Below, in pieces: positions 35,201 through 42,987 of a DNA stretch of 64,000 nucleotides. The stretch is from contig NZ_CP036275.1 of NCBI RefSeq assembly GCF_007747795.1, forward strand, positions 1,626,501-1,690,500. Direction: 5' to 3'. The position numbers and the translations under genes were made by a program. Numbering within the stretch: the stretch's first letter is position 1; every line of letters starts with the position of its first letter. Below the pieces are notes generated by a model. The model saw only the letters and a list, made by a program, of their open reading frames with translations, ran no database searches and was not told where the DNA came from. Source of the stretch: Maioricimonas rarisocia (GTDB lineage Bacteria > Planctomycetota > Planctomycetia > Planctomycetales > Planctomycetaceae).

Positions 35201-35760
35201 CGGAAGCCGCCGAGCAGTGTCAGCAGACGATCGCAGCACTCGAAGAAAAGGTCCGCGAGTTTGCCGTCGTACACGTTGCCAGCCGTGTTCTCTCCGTCGG
35301 CATGGAACAGTACCGCAAACGGAATCAGGGGCCGATTCTCGGTCGGGCCAGCGAGCTGTTCGCCCGGCTCACCCTCGGCTCGTTTTCCGAACTGCGACCG
35401 GACACGAACGACAAGGGGGAGCCGATCCTCACCGGCGTCCGCGGGGACGGAAAGGTCGCGCTGCCGGTCGAGGCGATGAGCGACGGCACACACGATCAGC
35501 TCTTTCTGGCACTCCGGATCGCCAGTGTCGAGAACTGGAACTCGCACCACGAACCGATGCCGTTCGTCGTCGACGATATTCTGCTCAGCTTTGACGACGA
35601 CCGGGCCCGGGCGGCCCTGGGCGTGCTGGCGGAGCTTTCACAGACGACGCAGGTCCTGTTCTTTACGCACCATCAGCACCTGGTCGATCTGGCCCGGGAG
35701 GCCGTTGAGGGGAGTCAGCTGTTCGTCCACAGCCTGAACGGAGCCGGCGTGGCGGTCTGA
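32227..35760 (+). CDS. Rad50/SbcC-like coiled-coil ATPase (YhaN-like)
   Basis: A 1177-aa SMC-like protein starting with GTG at 32227. Walker A GPNEAGKSS (33-41) is at the N-terminus; two long charged coiled-coil arms fill about 190-1030; the ABC signature region is MSDGTHDQL (from M1084) and Walker B is VVDDILLSFDDDR (about 1115). No CxxC zinc hook is present between the arms, unlike Rad50 and SbcC, which fits the YhaN group. Partner of the nuclease encoded just upstream; together they should process DNA ends using ATP. Confidence 0.93.
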   Translation: MKIAELKLIAFGPFTDQTLDLSAGAEGLHVIHGPNEAGKSSTLRAIRDLLFGIPSRSDDNFLHAYPKMRLGGTLANRQGERLEFVRRKGNKGTLRDGEDRGQIGDDALLPFIGTVGENLFETLFGIDYDRLHAGGQEILAEGGEIGKLLFSAGGVGNLKQHEADLQERLDDLYKAGGKKQVVSELLRDLREKQKELRELQLSADVWTTHEQNLREAEKRYGQLDAELRERRGERDRLDRFRAALPSISRWRQACESLDDLGEGPLLPDDFGERRDHVLPALALAESRQQEANTRLSQIVEELGDLDVSDDLLAEHELIGGLQKKLGRYDSAMQDRPGLSNKRETADELARELLRDLGREPDLAQIDSLRIPTTQRTRIHELASESGSLVERLKVARSTVQELTGELARAEEELKDLGQPGDAGEIRAAVQQVLQRGNLEEQRDEIRQDVQQRQSDADVLLAQLPLWKGTIEECERLAVPAEETIERFDAEFRSLESERVQLRSRQEEVEGELQRLQTELDRLEGGGEIPTEQELEEARQQRDRGWRLILQEWQQKEADESAKEWLSRYPGIDDLAEAYRVSVAGADDLADRLRREADRVAEKQQLSSQRSRLEDQLKELEAKLGEVGDRLEQKEEEWKNQWQPLGIVPRTPPEMRSWRSQQQELSRHCAELRATRSRMAELEEVIDAARSSLIQVLSAAGLGDGSDGMSLRELLQRCQSRLEEIDQQTNEFDRLMERQEDVRRRLEKAGREEETAESELKAWRDQWAKAIEPLGLEAEASARQVTEMLEQVNRLFDQFNDSRSFASRIEEIDRFVEQFEQEVRGIANRLAPEIAEQPVVEIAALLNRSLQEATRLEQQRNTLRSEQEKTQQRLNAATEEIRTLRAELDQLRELAGCSSSDDLQDVWQTFLERRELKGKQSAAEDQLRQFSGGLTVEEFVAAAEQENPDELGHRIEELDRQIRTLQAELEQVITRIADEKNALKQWGGSDAAAEAAEQCQQTIAALEEKVREFAVVHVASRVLSVGMEQYRKRNQGPILGRASELFARLTLGSFSELRPDTNDKGEPILTGVRGDGKVALPVEAMSDGTHDQLFLALRIASVENWNSHHEPMPFVVDDILLSFDDDRARAALGVLAELSQTTQVLFFTHHQHLVDLAREAVEGSQLFVHSLNGAGVAV

Positions 35761-35822
35761 ATCGAAGCAACGGTCGGCGTTCTGCCGGTTGGCATCCCCA
35801 CGCGATCCGCAATAATGGGGGC

Positions 35823-36353
35823 ATGTTGATCCGACTCATACTGCTGCTGACCATTGTTCCGATCGCCGAGCTGATCGTCCTGCTGCAGGTCCACCATGCC
35901 GTCGCCGAGGCGTTCGGCACCGGAGTGGGGCTGCTGGTAACGGTCGGTTCGATTGCCGCCACGGGAATCGCCGGCGCCGCTCTGGCCCGTCAACAGGGAC
36001 TGGGCGTGCTGCGGGACCTGCAGCAGCGGCTGGGCCGGGGGGAAATCCCCGGGCAGACAATCACCGATGGCGTGCTGATTCTGATCGGTGCGGCCCTGCT
36101 GCTGACGCCCGGCTTTCTGACGGACATCCTCGGCTTCAGCCTGCTGATTCCGATGTCGCGTGCCGTCTGGCGGCGCGTGCTCAAGCAGCGGTTCCAGCGG
36201 ATGGTGCAGAGCGGCAATGCGAACGTTATCTTCGTGACGCCGACCTCAAGCAGCACATCCGAACCGGCCGCTGGCGAGCCGCGCGAGCCCGATATCGTCG
36301 GCCCGGCCGGAAACATTCCGCCACAGAGCTCCACAGGACAGGACCATTCATGA
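35823..36353 (+). CDS. fxsA: FxsA family membrane protein
   Basis: A 176-aa protein with a hydrophobic N-terminus (RLILLLTIVPIAELIVLLQV), the TGIAGAALAR loop, and ILIGAALLLTPGFLTDILGF, all characteristic of FxsA. The C-terminal 45 residues are polar and variable. FxsA in E. coli relieves F-plasmid exclusion of phage T7 when overproduced; its normal role is unknown. Its stop overlaps the next start by four bases. Confidence 0.92.
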   Translation: MLIRLILLLTIVPIAELIVLLQVHHAVAEAFGTGVGLLVTVGSIAATGIAGAALARQQGLGVLRDLQQRLGRGEIPGQTITDGVLILIGAALLLTPGFLTDILGFSLLIPMSRAVWRRVLKQRFQRMVQSGNANVIFVTPTSSSTSEPAAGEPREPDIVGPAGNIPPQSSTGQDHS

Positions 36354-36715
36354 TTGTGGTGACGAACCGAATTCCGGTGGCCAGCGGACACGAGATCGAC
36401 TTCGAGGACCGGTTCCGCAATCGGGTACATCTGGTCGATCAGGCGCCCGGCTTCATCCGCAACGAAGTGCACCGGCCGAAACCGATGAAGTTCGATCACG
36501 AGACGGGCGCGTTCGTGCCCGATCCCCAGGCCGATGGTTACTACGAGGTGAAGACCTGGTGGGAATCGCTGGATGACTTCGTCGCCTGGACACGTAGCGA
36601 TGCCTTCGCCGAAGCGCACGCGAACCGCCCGCCGAAGGAGATGTTCCGCGGACCGAGCCAGCTCGACGTGCACGAGGTGTTTCTGACGACGGACGAGTCG
36701 AGGGGGGAGTCCTGA
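36350..36715 (+). CDS. Antibiotic biosynthesis monooxygenase (ABM) domain / IsdG-like protein
   Basis: A 121-aa ferredoxin-like ABM domain: VTNRIPVASGHEIDFEDRF, APGFI, and a YYEVKTWWESLDDFVAW core. Some relatives degrade haem (HmoA/IsdG), others oxygenate quinone-like compounds. Translationally coupled to FxsA (ATGA overlap), which is a common pairing only in the sense of genome neighbourhood; no shared function is known. Confidence 0.87.
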   Translation: MIVVTNRIPVASGHEIDFEDRFRNRVHLVDQAPGFIRNEVHRPKPMKFDHETGAFVPDPQADGYYEVKTWWESLDDFVAWTRSDAFAEAHANRPPKEMFRGPSQLDVHEVFLTTDESRGES

Positions 36716-36744
36716 GTCTCGAGAGGTGAGGGACGAGGCGATCG

Positions 36745-36765
36745 GAGCCGCGAGCGTGAGCGAGC
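36745..36765 (+). repeat. R4 module copy
   Basis: GAGCCGCGAGCGTGAGCGAG type. Variants at 41319, 52326 and 58339; in three of the four cases an R3 copy lies within about 80 bp. Confidence 0.6.
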
Positions 36766-36775
36766 AGAACCCGGC

Positions 36776-36800
36776 GAGCCCGGAGCGTGAGCTCCGGGGT
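36776..36800 (+). repeat. R3 module copy
   Basis: GAGCCCGGAGCGTGAGCTCC plus GGGGT; an imperfect palindrome (CCCGGAGC/GCTCCGGG). Confidence 0.75.
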
Positions 36801-36991
36801 AAGGGCGGGGGAAAGCACGGAGGCACGCAGGCACGGAGAAAGTCTGTGTGCCACGGCCTCCGGCCGTGCATGATGCATGAGGTTGAATCTCGACTTCCCC
36901 ATAGATCGTTGCGTAGGGCCGGCTATTGCCGGCCGTCGTTACCAGGCGGCCGGTTGGAACCGGCCCTGCGGCCATTTGAGAAGTGAGGTGT

Positions 36992-37074
36992 GTAGGGTGT
37001 GTCACGGCGAAGTGCCAATTTCGCAGAATTCCGGCAGATGCGTCCATCACTGAAACGCCCGTGACGCACCACCC
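36992..37074. repeat. R5 element, 83 bp, copy 2
   Basis: GTAGGGTGTGTCACGGC at one end and CCGTGACGCACCACCC at the other, with a core unlike that of copy 1 (12148-12230) but of identical total length. Confidence 0.7.
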
Positions 37075-37224
37075 GCATGTGATGGTCGTCTCCTGCCATC
37101 GATGGTGCGTCACCTCCGGCGACGGCACCCAACGGCGGGTGGCTGGTGGTCGTCGCGCAGCGACGCCTCCAGCGGCAGCAGTCCCGGCGAGTCCGGAGGG
37201 GGGGCACATAGACTGGTGCGAGCC

Positions 37225-37262
37225 GCATGCCCACCCGCCTGCGGCATGAGGGCATGGCACCC
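37225..37262 (+). repeat. R2 module copy (38 bp)
   Basis: GCATGCCCACCCGCCTGCGG followed by CATGAGGGCATGGCACCC. Near-identical copies at 44496, 44697 and 60838. Confidence 0.8.
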
Positions 37263-37346
37263 GGCGAAGCTTTCGGGACGCAGGGCCAGCGAGCTTCCAG
37301 CACTCCGCATTCGGCACGTCGATGATCACCAGAGGAGGATCTCACG

Positions 37347-37754
37347 ATGTCAGACAAGTTCGAACTGACCGAAGAGGAATGGCGCGAGCGCCTCACGCCG
37401 GAGCAGTACCACGTGCTGCGGGAGCAGGGGACCGAACGCCCGTTCATCAACGAGTATGACGAACTGTTCGATCCGGGCACATACTCCTGTGCCGCCTGCG
37501 GGCAGGAGCTGTTCGAGTCGGAGACGAAATTCAATTCCGGCTGCGGCTGGCCGGCGTTCTACGCGGCGAAAGCGGAGGACCGCGTCAAGCTGACGTCGGA
37601 CCACTCGCACGGCATGGTTCGTACGGAAGTCACCTGTGCCCGCTGCGATTCTCACCTGGGACATGTATTCGATGATGCTCCGTCGACGCCCACCGGCCAG
37701 CGGTACTGCATCAATTCGGTTTCGCTGAAGTTCTCGCCGAAGGAGGAGGGGTGA
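37347..37754 (+). CDS. msrB: Peptide-methionine (R)-S-oxide reductase MsrB
   Basis: A 135-aa enzyme that reduces methionine-R-sulfoxide in proteins. Zinc cysteines C48-C51 (CAAC) and C97-C100 (CARC), the GCGWPAF and HVFDD blocks, and catalytic C121 in RYCINSVSL are all present; C66 may be the resolving cysteine. Cytoplasmic, full length. A GAGGAGGAT ribosome-binding site precedes the ATG. Confidence 0.97.
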   Translation: MSDKFELTEEEWRERLTPEQYHVLREQGTERPFINEYDELFDPGTYSCAACGQELFESETKFNSGCGWPAFYAAKAEDRVKLTSDHSHGMVRTEVTCARCDSHLGHVFDDAPSTPTGQRYCINSVSLKFSPKEEG

Positions 37755-37808
37755 GAGGTGAGGGGATGCCGGGGACAATCCATCCGGCGGTTCAGGACGC
37801 ATTGAACC

Positions 37809-38048
37809 ATGGTCAGGCTTCGAGAGCACGATACCGTTCGGGTTGCACAACTGCTGACGCCGCAACGCCCGTTCGACGGCACGGAAGGAGTCTCCCGCTC
37901 GCCGCGAGTCGGGGATGTTGCGACGATCTGCCACGAGTATGATCCAGACGATTCCGAGGCACCTGTCTCTGTAGAGATGGTTGACGGGCAGGGAAACACC
38001 GTCTGGCTCGCCGACTTTCATCGCACCGAGCTGGAGCCTGCACCCTGA
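37809..38048 (+). CDS. Small DUF4926-like protein
   Basis: A 79-aa protein. The second half (VGDVATICHEYDPDDSEAP, then NTVWLADFHRTELEP) resembles the short beta-barrel-like DUF4926 family, whose members are often close to toxin/immunity-type genes; function unknown. It is 54 bp downstream of msrB and converges on a broken gene at 38062. Coding nature is likely from the sensible domain pattern. Confidence 0.6.
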   Translation: MVRLREHDTVRVAQLLTPQRPFDGTEGVSRSPRVGDVATICHEYDPDDSEAPVSVEMVDGQGNTVWLADFHRTELEPAP

Positions 38049-38061
38049 CCCACCGGCATCC

Positions 38062-38465
38062 CTACGCCCAGTCATAACCCGGATGGGCCGTTCTCATTTT
38101 GAAGTAGTGCCGCACGATTTCGAGGGCAGCATCCAGCGGCCAGGTCCGCCGTCTCTCGGTCCGAACCCCTGGTCTGAGGTCCACACCTCCACCAACGTCC
38201 GGTCTCCCTCGGGATCGAACGCTTCTGACCAGCAGCCGTCGGCATCGGCGATCTGAACGTGATAGCAACCGTTCCCTCCGTTGACCATCAACAGGTCGCC
38301 GTCGGTGCGATCCCGGTGCTGTAGCAGTTCCAGGATCGGCTTTTCGTACCGATCCATCGAACGGAGCTCGGCTTCGACGAGTTCCCAGGACGGGTCGTCG
38401 TGCGCGACTGTCCGGTATTCACCGGAACCTCGCGGGTAGAGCACGACCTCGAGACGCTGGATCAT
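38062..38465 (-). pseudogene. Unrecognised (immunity-like) gene with a frameshift
   Basis: The frame from 38465 gives MIQRLEVVLYPRG... and, in the middle, LMVNGGNGCYHVQIADADG and EVWTSDQGF, then runs into an unlikely tail and stops at 38094. The natural continuation (WPLDAALEIVRHYF..., stop at 38062) is in the next frame. One base has been lost, or two gained, around 38135-38165. The YHVQI/DPEG style recalls small immunity proteins (Imm1-like), but I am not sure. The start overlaps the stop of the sulfatase gene by four bases. Confidence 0.6.
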
Positions 38466-40012
38466 CTGTCTGCAGGACGGCTGCGGCCCGTCTCGATGAT
38501 GGCGTCGAGCATCGTCGCCAGCCGCTGCGTCACCTCGGGATTCTCCTCGGCGACGTTCTCCGACTCGTCGATGTCCTCGGCGAGGTTGTAAAGAGCCAGG
38601 CTCGATTCCGGATCGCGGGGGCCACGTCGTTTCTTCGGCACGGCCGTTCGCTGGAGCTTCCAGTCACCGACGCGGAAGCCGAAGTTCCCCCGCTTGCCGT
38701 TGTCCTGCTGGACGAGGTGTTCGCGCCCCTTGGCACCTTCTTTACCGAGCAGGGCTGCCAGGACGTTGAAGCTGTCCAGACAGGCGTCTTCGGGAAGGTC
38801 AACGCCGGTCATCGCGGCCAGACTGGCTGCAAGATCGATCGTGCAGACGATTTCGTCCGAAACGCCCGGTTCGATGGTGCCGGTCCAGCGGGTGATGAAC
38901 GGCGTTCGCGTGCCTCCTTCCCGTACGGTGTACTTGCCGCCGCTGAACGGGCCGGCCGGCGTGTGGTCGCCGAGCATTTCCACGGCACCATCCTTGTAGC
39001 CGTCGTCGAGGACGGGGCCATTGTCAGAGCAGAAGACAACCAGTGTGTCGTCGGCCAGGTCGAGGCGGTCGAGCGTGTCCAGTAGTTCTCCGACACACCA
39101 GTCGAGCTGAATGATCGCATCCCCCCGGTAGCCGAGCGTCGTCGCTCCCTGGAAGCGTTCGTGCGGCATGCGGGGCACGTGGATGTCGTGCGAGGAGAAG
39201 AACAGGAAGAACGGCTCGTCCTTGTGGGCTTCGATCCACTCGTTGGACTGCCTGACCCACTCGTCGGCGAGATCTTCGTCGCGGAAGCGGGCGGCATGTC
39301 CGCCGGTGTAGAATCCGATCCGGCTGATGCCGTTGTGGATCGTCGAGTTGTGACCGTGCGACCAGTCCATCTTGAGTGTATCGCGATGCGTCAGACCGGT
39401 CGGATGATCGGGGGAGGGCTTCTTCATACCGACCCACAGCGGATCGGCCGGGTCGAGGTTCTTCACGCGGTGATTCTCGACGTAGACCTGCGGGACGCGG
39501 TCGTTGGTCGTCGGCAGCAGGTAGCAGCGATCGAAGCCGATTTCGAGCGGACCGGGCTTGAGCTGGCCGTTCCAGTCGGGACCGTCCGGGCCGCCCAGGC
39601 CGAGGTGCCATTTGCCGATCACGGCGGTGGAATAGCCGGCCCGCTTGAGAAGCGAGGCGATCGTTTCAGTCCCCTGCTTGATGATCGCGGGGCTGTTTGG
39701 CGGTGCGATGCCGGTGCCTTCCTGGCGAAAGGCGTACGTGCCGGTGAGGAACGAATAGCGGGTCGGCGTGCAGGTCGATGCCGAGCAGTAGCCGCTGGTG
39801 AACCGCAGTCCCTCGCGGGCGAGGCGGTCGATGTTCGGCGTTTCGAGTGCGGTCGCCCCGTAGCAGGAGACGTCCCCGTAGCCCAGGTCGTCCGCCATGA
39901 TGACGATGACGTTGGGAGTGCGCGTCTCGGCGGGGAACGCAACTGCGGGGAGCAGGGCGACAAGCAGTGCGAGAAGGCCGCAGAGGGAAATCGGCGGTCG
40001 TGGATGTGTCAT
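38462..40012 (-). CDS. Secreted arylsulfatase-type sulfatase
   Basis: A 516-aa sulfatase with signal peptide (1-28), metal-binding MADDLGYGDVSCYG (40s), formylglycine motif C81-T-P-T-R85, and GKWHLG, HDIHVP and SDNGP blocks. It would hydrolyse a sulfate ester in a polysaccharide, probably in the periplasm, after maturation by a formylglycine-generating system encoded elsewhere. The last four bases overlap the start of the small gene at 38062-38465. Confidence 0.95.
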   Translation of the reverse strand: MTHPRPPISLCGLLALLVALLPAVAFPAETRTPNVIVIMADDLGYGDVSCYGATALETPNIDRLAREGLRFTSGYCSASTCTPTRYSFLTGTYAFRQEGTGIAPPNSPAIIKQGTETIASLLKRAGYSTAVIGKWHLGLGGPDGPDWNGQLKPGPLEIGFDRCYLLPTTNDRVPQVYVENHRVKNLDPADPLWVGMKKPSPDHPTGLTHRDTLKMDWSHGHNSTIHNGISRIGFYTGGHAARFRDEDLADEWVRQSNEWIEAHKDEPFFLFFSSHDIHVPRMPHERFQGATTLGYRGDAIIQLDWCVGELLDTLDRLDLADDTLVVFCSDNGPVLDDGYKDGAVEMLGDHTPAGPFSGGKYTVREGGTRTPFITRWTGTIEPGVSDEIVCTIDLAASLAAMTGVDLPEDACLDSFNVLAALLGKEGAKGREHLVQQDNGKRGNFGFRVGDWKLQRTAVPKKRRGPRDPESSLALYNLAEDIDESENVAEENPEVTQRLATMLDAIIETGRSRPADR

Positions 40013-40276
40013 GGGAATGTCTTTCGTATTGAAGAGCAGCCGGCCGTCCTGCGGGCGGTGAGGAGGCGGGCGCGTGGAGATTCAGAAGAAGGATGTCACC
40101 CATGATGACTGTTCCGTCGGTTCCGTCAACGCAGAGGGGGCGAACGCTGGCGTGCAGCGTCTGCGCGGGCGACCTCTTGCCGGCGTCGACTCACAACGCG
40201 ACTTCGGTCCCCTTCTCGAAGGAAGCTGCGCATGGTGCGGGCTCAATCGTTGTGAATCGTGCGGGAGATTCGTCAG

Positions 40277-40555
40277 ATGGCAGATGGTGTTCGCAGTGGT
40301 CGCGTTGTCATTCCGGCGACGGAAACGCGGGTCGTGGTGCTCGCCGATCTTGTGGGGAACAAGAAGGCGCTGTACCGCTTTTTCAACTCCGGCAAGACCG
40401 GTGAAGCGGTCGAGATTCGTCGCAACGGGGGTGTCGTGCACTCACTCCCATCGAAGGACTCGGTCGACCTGAGCATCGGCAACGAGACTCTGAGTGTGAC
40501 TGCTGGGGCCATGCAGGAAGCCGAGGTCGTGTACGAGCTGCTCGGCCTGGTGTAG
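40277..40555 (+). CDS. Unrecognised 92-aa protein
   Basis: MADGVRSGRVVIPATETRVV... with ALYRFFNSG and a C-terminal EVVYELLGLV. It is a beta-rich sequence with no cysteine, signal or membrane helix. The ATG at 40277 is preceded by GGGAG at nine bases; an in-frame GTG at 40259 is an alternative. Codon use looks ordinary for the window. It may be a small structural or phage-tail-like protein, but nothing supports a specific role. Confidence 0.55.
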   Translation: MADGVRSGRVVIPATETRVVVLADLVGNKKALYRFFNSGKTGEAVEIRRNGGVVHSLPSKDSVDLSIGNETLSVTAGAMQEAEVVYELLGLV

Positions 40556-40724
40556 GTCGGCTGAGTGACCTTCCCGCTGTTGAGCTTTCGGGGCCGTTCG
40601 CGCTACCGACCGCTGGGCGGACGCGAGCGGCTCTGCTACAACCGGCTGCTGAAATGACCACGGGGGCCGTTGCAGCAGGATCGGTCCCCACTCTCCGACG
40701 ACTTCTGAGCAAATCCTCCAGATC

Positions 40725-41111
40725 ATGACCAGTCAGTTGGGCCGCTTTACGCTGCTTGTGCGCAATTACGAGCAGGCAATCGACTTCTATTCGCGTCTCG
40801 GATTCGAAGTGATCCACGACACTCCCGGACCGCCGCATCGGTTCGTGCATCTGGGCATGCCGGGGCAGTCGCCGGTCGGCCTGTGGCTGTGGGAAGCGAC
40901 AGATGAGCAGGCGGACCTGGTGGGACGGCAGTCGGGCGGACATCCGCTGCTGGTGATCTACACCCCGGACTGTCGTGCCGAGTACGAGCGGCTCGGTGCA
41001 GCCGGTGTCGAGATGAAGAGCGAACCGGTTGCCGAGGGAAGCAGCACGTACTTTCACGTGATCGATCCGTACGGCAACGTGATCGTGATCGTGGAGATGA
41101 AGGAGGGGTGA
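40725..41111 (+). CDS. VOC family (glyoxalase/bleomycin-resistance-like) protein
   Basis: A 128-aa protein with two beta-alpha-beta-beta-beta modules: LLVRNYEQAIDFYSRLGF at the start and a YFHVIDPYGNVIVIVE ending with the usual metal-ligand glutamate. Members are lyases, isomerases, dioxygenases or resistance proteins. Cytoplasmic. Substrate not predictable. Confidence 0.9.
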   Translation: MTSQLGRFTLLVRNYEQAIDFYSRLGFEVIHDTPGPPHRFVHLGMPGQSPVGLWLWEATDEQADLVGRQSGGHPLLVIYTPDCRAEYERLGAAGVEMKSEPVAEGSSTYFHVIDPYGNVIVIVEMKEG

Positions 41112-41233
41112 GGGGCGAGTCTTGAGGGATGAGTCTGCGAAAGTCGACCGGCTGCGACCCGTGGGGGCGCAGGAAGGGATCCACGGAGACACAGAGACAC
41201 GGAGATTCAGCAGGGCCGGCCGTCGCGCCCGGC

Positions 41234-41256
41234 GAGCCCGGAGTGTGAGCTCCGGG
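41234..41256 (+). repeat. R3 module copy
   Basis: GAGCCCGGAGTGTGAGCTCC plus GGG. Confidence 0.7.
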
Positions 41257-41318
41257 ATGAGGTGCTTGCCGTTCATGGCAGGGATTCGCGTCGAGTGACG
41301 TCTGCACTTTCAAATCAC

Positions 41319-41340
41319 GAGCCGCGACCGTGAGGGAGCG
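41319..41340 (+). repeat. R4 module copy
   Basis: GAGCCGCGACCGTGAGGGAG type, as at 58339. Confidence 0.55.
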
Positions 41341-41475
41341 GAAAGAGTCTCGCCGCGCCGCGGCCATGCTGTTCCCTCAAGCCTCGCGTCTCGAGCCTCA
41401 AGCTTTGCGCGCCACGTCCATCACTCCGCTGCGCTTCGTTCTGGGGCGTGCCGCCCTCCGCACTTACAAAATGAA

Positions 41476-41502
41476 CAGTGGCCCCGTTTTCAGGGGCCAC
41501 TG
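41476..41502 (-). terminator. Terminator of secreted paralogue 1
   Basis: Perfect 10-bp stem CAGTGGCCCC/GGGGCCACTG with a 7-nt loop; on the minus strand it is followed by TTCATTTT. Confidence 0.8.
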
Positions 41503-41532
41503 CAGCTGGAGTTCAATACTGGTCGCTGATGC

Positions 41533-42627
41533 TTACGGCTTGACCGTCACCAGGTCGAACCCTTCGATCAGCAGGCCGTCCAGCGTGAGGCCGGTGAGTG
41601 CCAGGATCAGCGAGTCCCCATCGATCGCACCCGAGTCGACCAGCTCCCTGATGCTGAAGTGCAGCAGCAGGTCGTCGTCACCGTCGTCGTCGACGTCTTC
41701 GACCGTGCTCTTGATCGGGGCGGCGGCTCCTCCCAGTTCGGGATCGCCGAACAGCACCGTCGTTTCATCCGTCAGCAGGGCGTCGTAGTCGTCGGTGGTG
41801 AGGATCGCGACCGGCAGAACGCCGCCCGCGGCGGCCGACTTGCCCTTGCTCTTGCTGTTGGATTTCAGGTTGACCGGATTCCTGTCACTGCCCGGCTTGA
41901 TGTCGACGATCACTTCGATCGCTGCAGGGACGTAGGTGAATTGCGTCACCAGCCCCGCGGTGTTTGAAAACGTCGCGATTGGTGAGTTAACGTCGCCGAT
42001 CTGATTCGTTGAGGCACGGCTGATCGCATCTGCGTCGGCATTATGAGCGTCGAACTGCGTCGTAAATCCGCCGTTGTAGTTCCGTACATCCAGCAGCAGG
42101 TTCCCCGCGGCGGGATTGTACAGGAACGGCGTCTCCAGAACGATCACGATGTCGAAGTCACGCGGGCCTTGTGCCGGACCCGTGTCGGCACTGGAGAGGG
42201 AGAGGGCACCGTCGAAGACAATCGTGTCGTCGGCGCCGACGTTGTCGGCGAAGGTCGAGCTCAGGTTGTCGGGCTCAACAGACGTGGTGGAGAGGTTGAT
42301 CTGAATGTCCGTCAGCGTCTGATTGAAGCGACGTCCCAATCCTCCGTCCGGGCGGAAAACCAGCTCGGTGATCAGTACCGGCCCCGGGAGAGCTGCGAAG
42401 TCAGGAGCTCCATACACCTGTTGATATCGCTGCGAAGCAACTCCGAAGCCGGCGATATTAAAGGGAAAGCCGTTGTTGCCGTTTCCTTCAACGTTCTCCA
42501 GTCCGTTCGGGACGACGATCTGGTCGCTTGCCTGAAGACCGGTCGTCAGTGACAGAAGCAGCCCGCCTGTGAGAAAGGTCATGGCAAGCACCCGCATTTG
42601 TGCCCGATCAGGGCGGTACCTCGACAT
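41533..42627 (-). CDS. Secreted protein with calcium-loop-like C-terminal domain, paralogue 1
   Basis: A 364-aa exported protein: signal peptide (about 1-34, ending LQASDQ), a beta-sandwich-like body (VVPNGLENVEGNGNNGFPFN), and a C-terminal domain starting VDIKPGSDRNPVNL, found in many PEP-CTERM and environmental secreted proteins, that includes an acidic DVDDDGDDD loop likely to bind calcium. Function unknown. The neighbouring gene at 42988 is its paralogue, and the last ~125 residues are nearly the same in both. The ATG at 42627 has GAAGG upstream. No sorting tail is visible. Confidence 0.88.
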   Translation of the reverse strand: MSRYRPDRAQMRVLAMTFLTGGLLLSLTTGLQASDQIVVPNGLENVEGNGNNGFPFNIAGFGVASQRYQQVYGAPDFAALPGPVLITELVFRPDGGLGRRFNQTLTDIQINLSTTSVEPDNLSSTFADNVGADDTIVFDGALSLSSADTGPAQGPRDFDIVIVLETPFLYNPAAGNLLLDVRNYNGGFTTQFDAHNADADAISRASTNQIGDVNSPIATFSNTAGLVTQFTYVPAAIEVIVDIKPGSDRNPVNLKSNSKSKGKSAAAGGVLPVAILTTDDYDALLTDETTVLFGDPELGGAAAPIKSTVEDVDDDGDDDLLLHFSIRELVDSGAIDGDSLILALTGLTLDGLLIEGFDLVTVKP

Positions 42628-42987
42628 GCTGTAGCCTTCAGTGAGAGTGGGAAAAGGGAGAGACAAAAGTGAGAAATGACACGCTAACCGCAGATGCGTC
42701 GGGGCTCAAGCATTAACTCTCCCTGATTGGCTCCTTTTTCTGGGCGACGCACTTTGCCTCGTTCCTCCTTCGGAGACAGCCTTCGTGTCTCACGTCTGCC
42801 CATTCCACGCCGCATGTGTTCGGCATGAGTGTAAAGATATGCGTGAACTTACCCACATTTTGTGGGCGTGGGTGATGCCCACGTCCGTGCATGCGCAGGG
42901 GGACGCGCCAGCGGCGCGGCTATCAACGAGCAGTGGCCCCGTTTTCAGGGGCCACTGCAGCTGAAGTTCAATACTGGTCGCTGATGC
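42628..42987. other. Spacer between tandem paralogues
   Basis: 360 bp. Holds the terminator of the upstream paralogue (42931-42957) and presumably the promoter of 41533-42627. No gene is seen. Confidence 0.5.
42931..42957 (-). terminator. Terminator of secreted paralogue 2
   Basis: Same CAGTGGCCCC/GGGGCCACTG stem and loop as at 41476-41502, 30 nt after the stop codon. Confidence 0.75.

Larger units (their letters stand above)
36716..37346. other. Repeat mosaic spacer
   Basis: 631 bp with no gene. In order: R4 (36745), R3 (36776), R5 copy 2 (36992), a half-palindrome GATGGTGCGTCACC near 37101, and R2 (37225). Confidence 0.65.
41112..41532. other. Repeat mosaic spacer
   Basis: 421 bp with R3 (41234), R4 (41319), a CCTCAAGCCTCGCGTCTCGA segment, and the terminator at 41476. 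A CACGGAGACACAGAGACACG stretch near 41182 is also typical spacer sequence. No gene. Confidence 0.6.
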
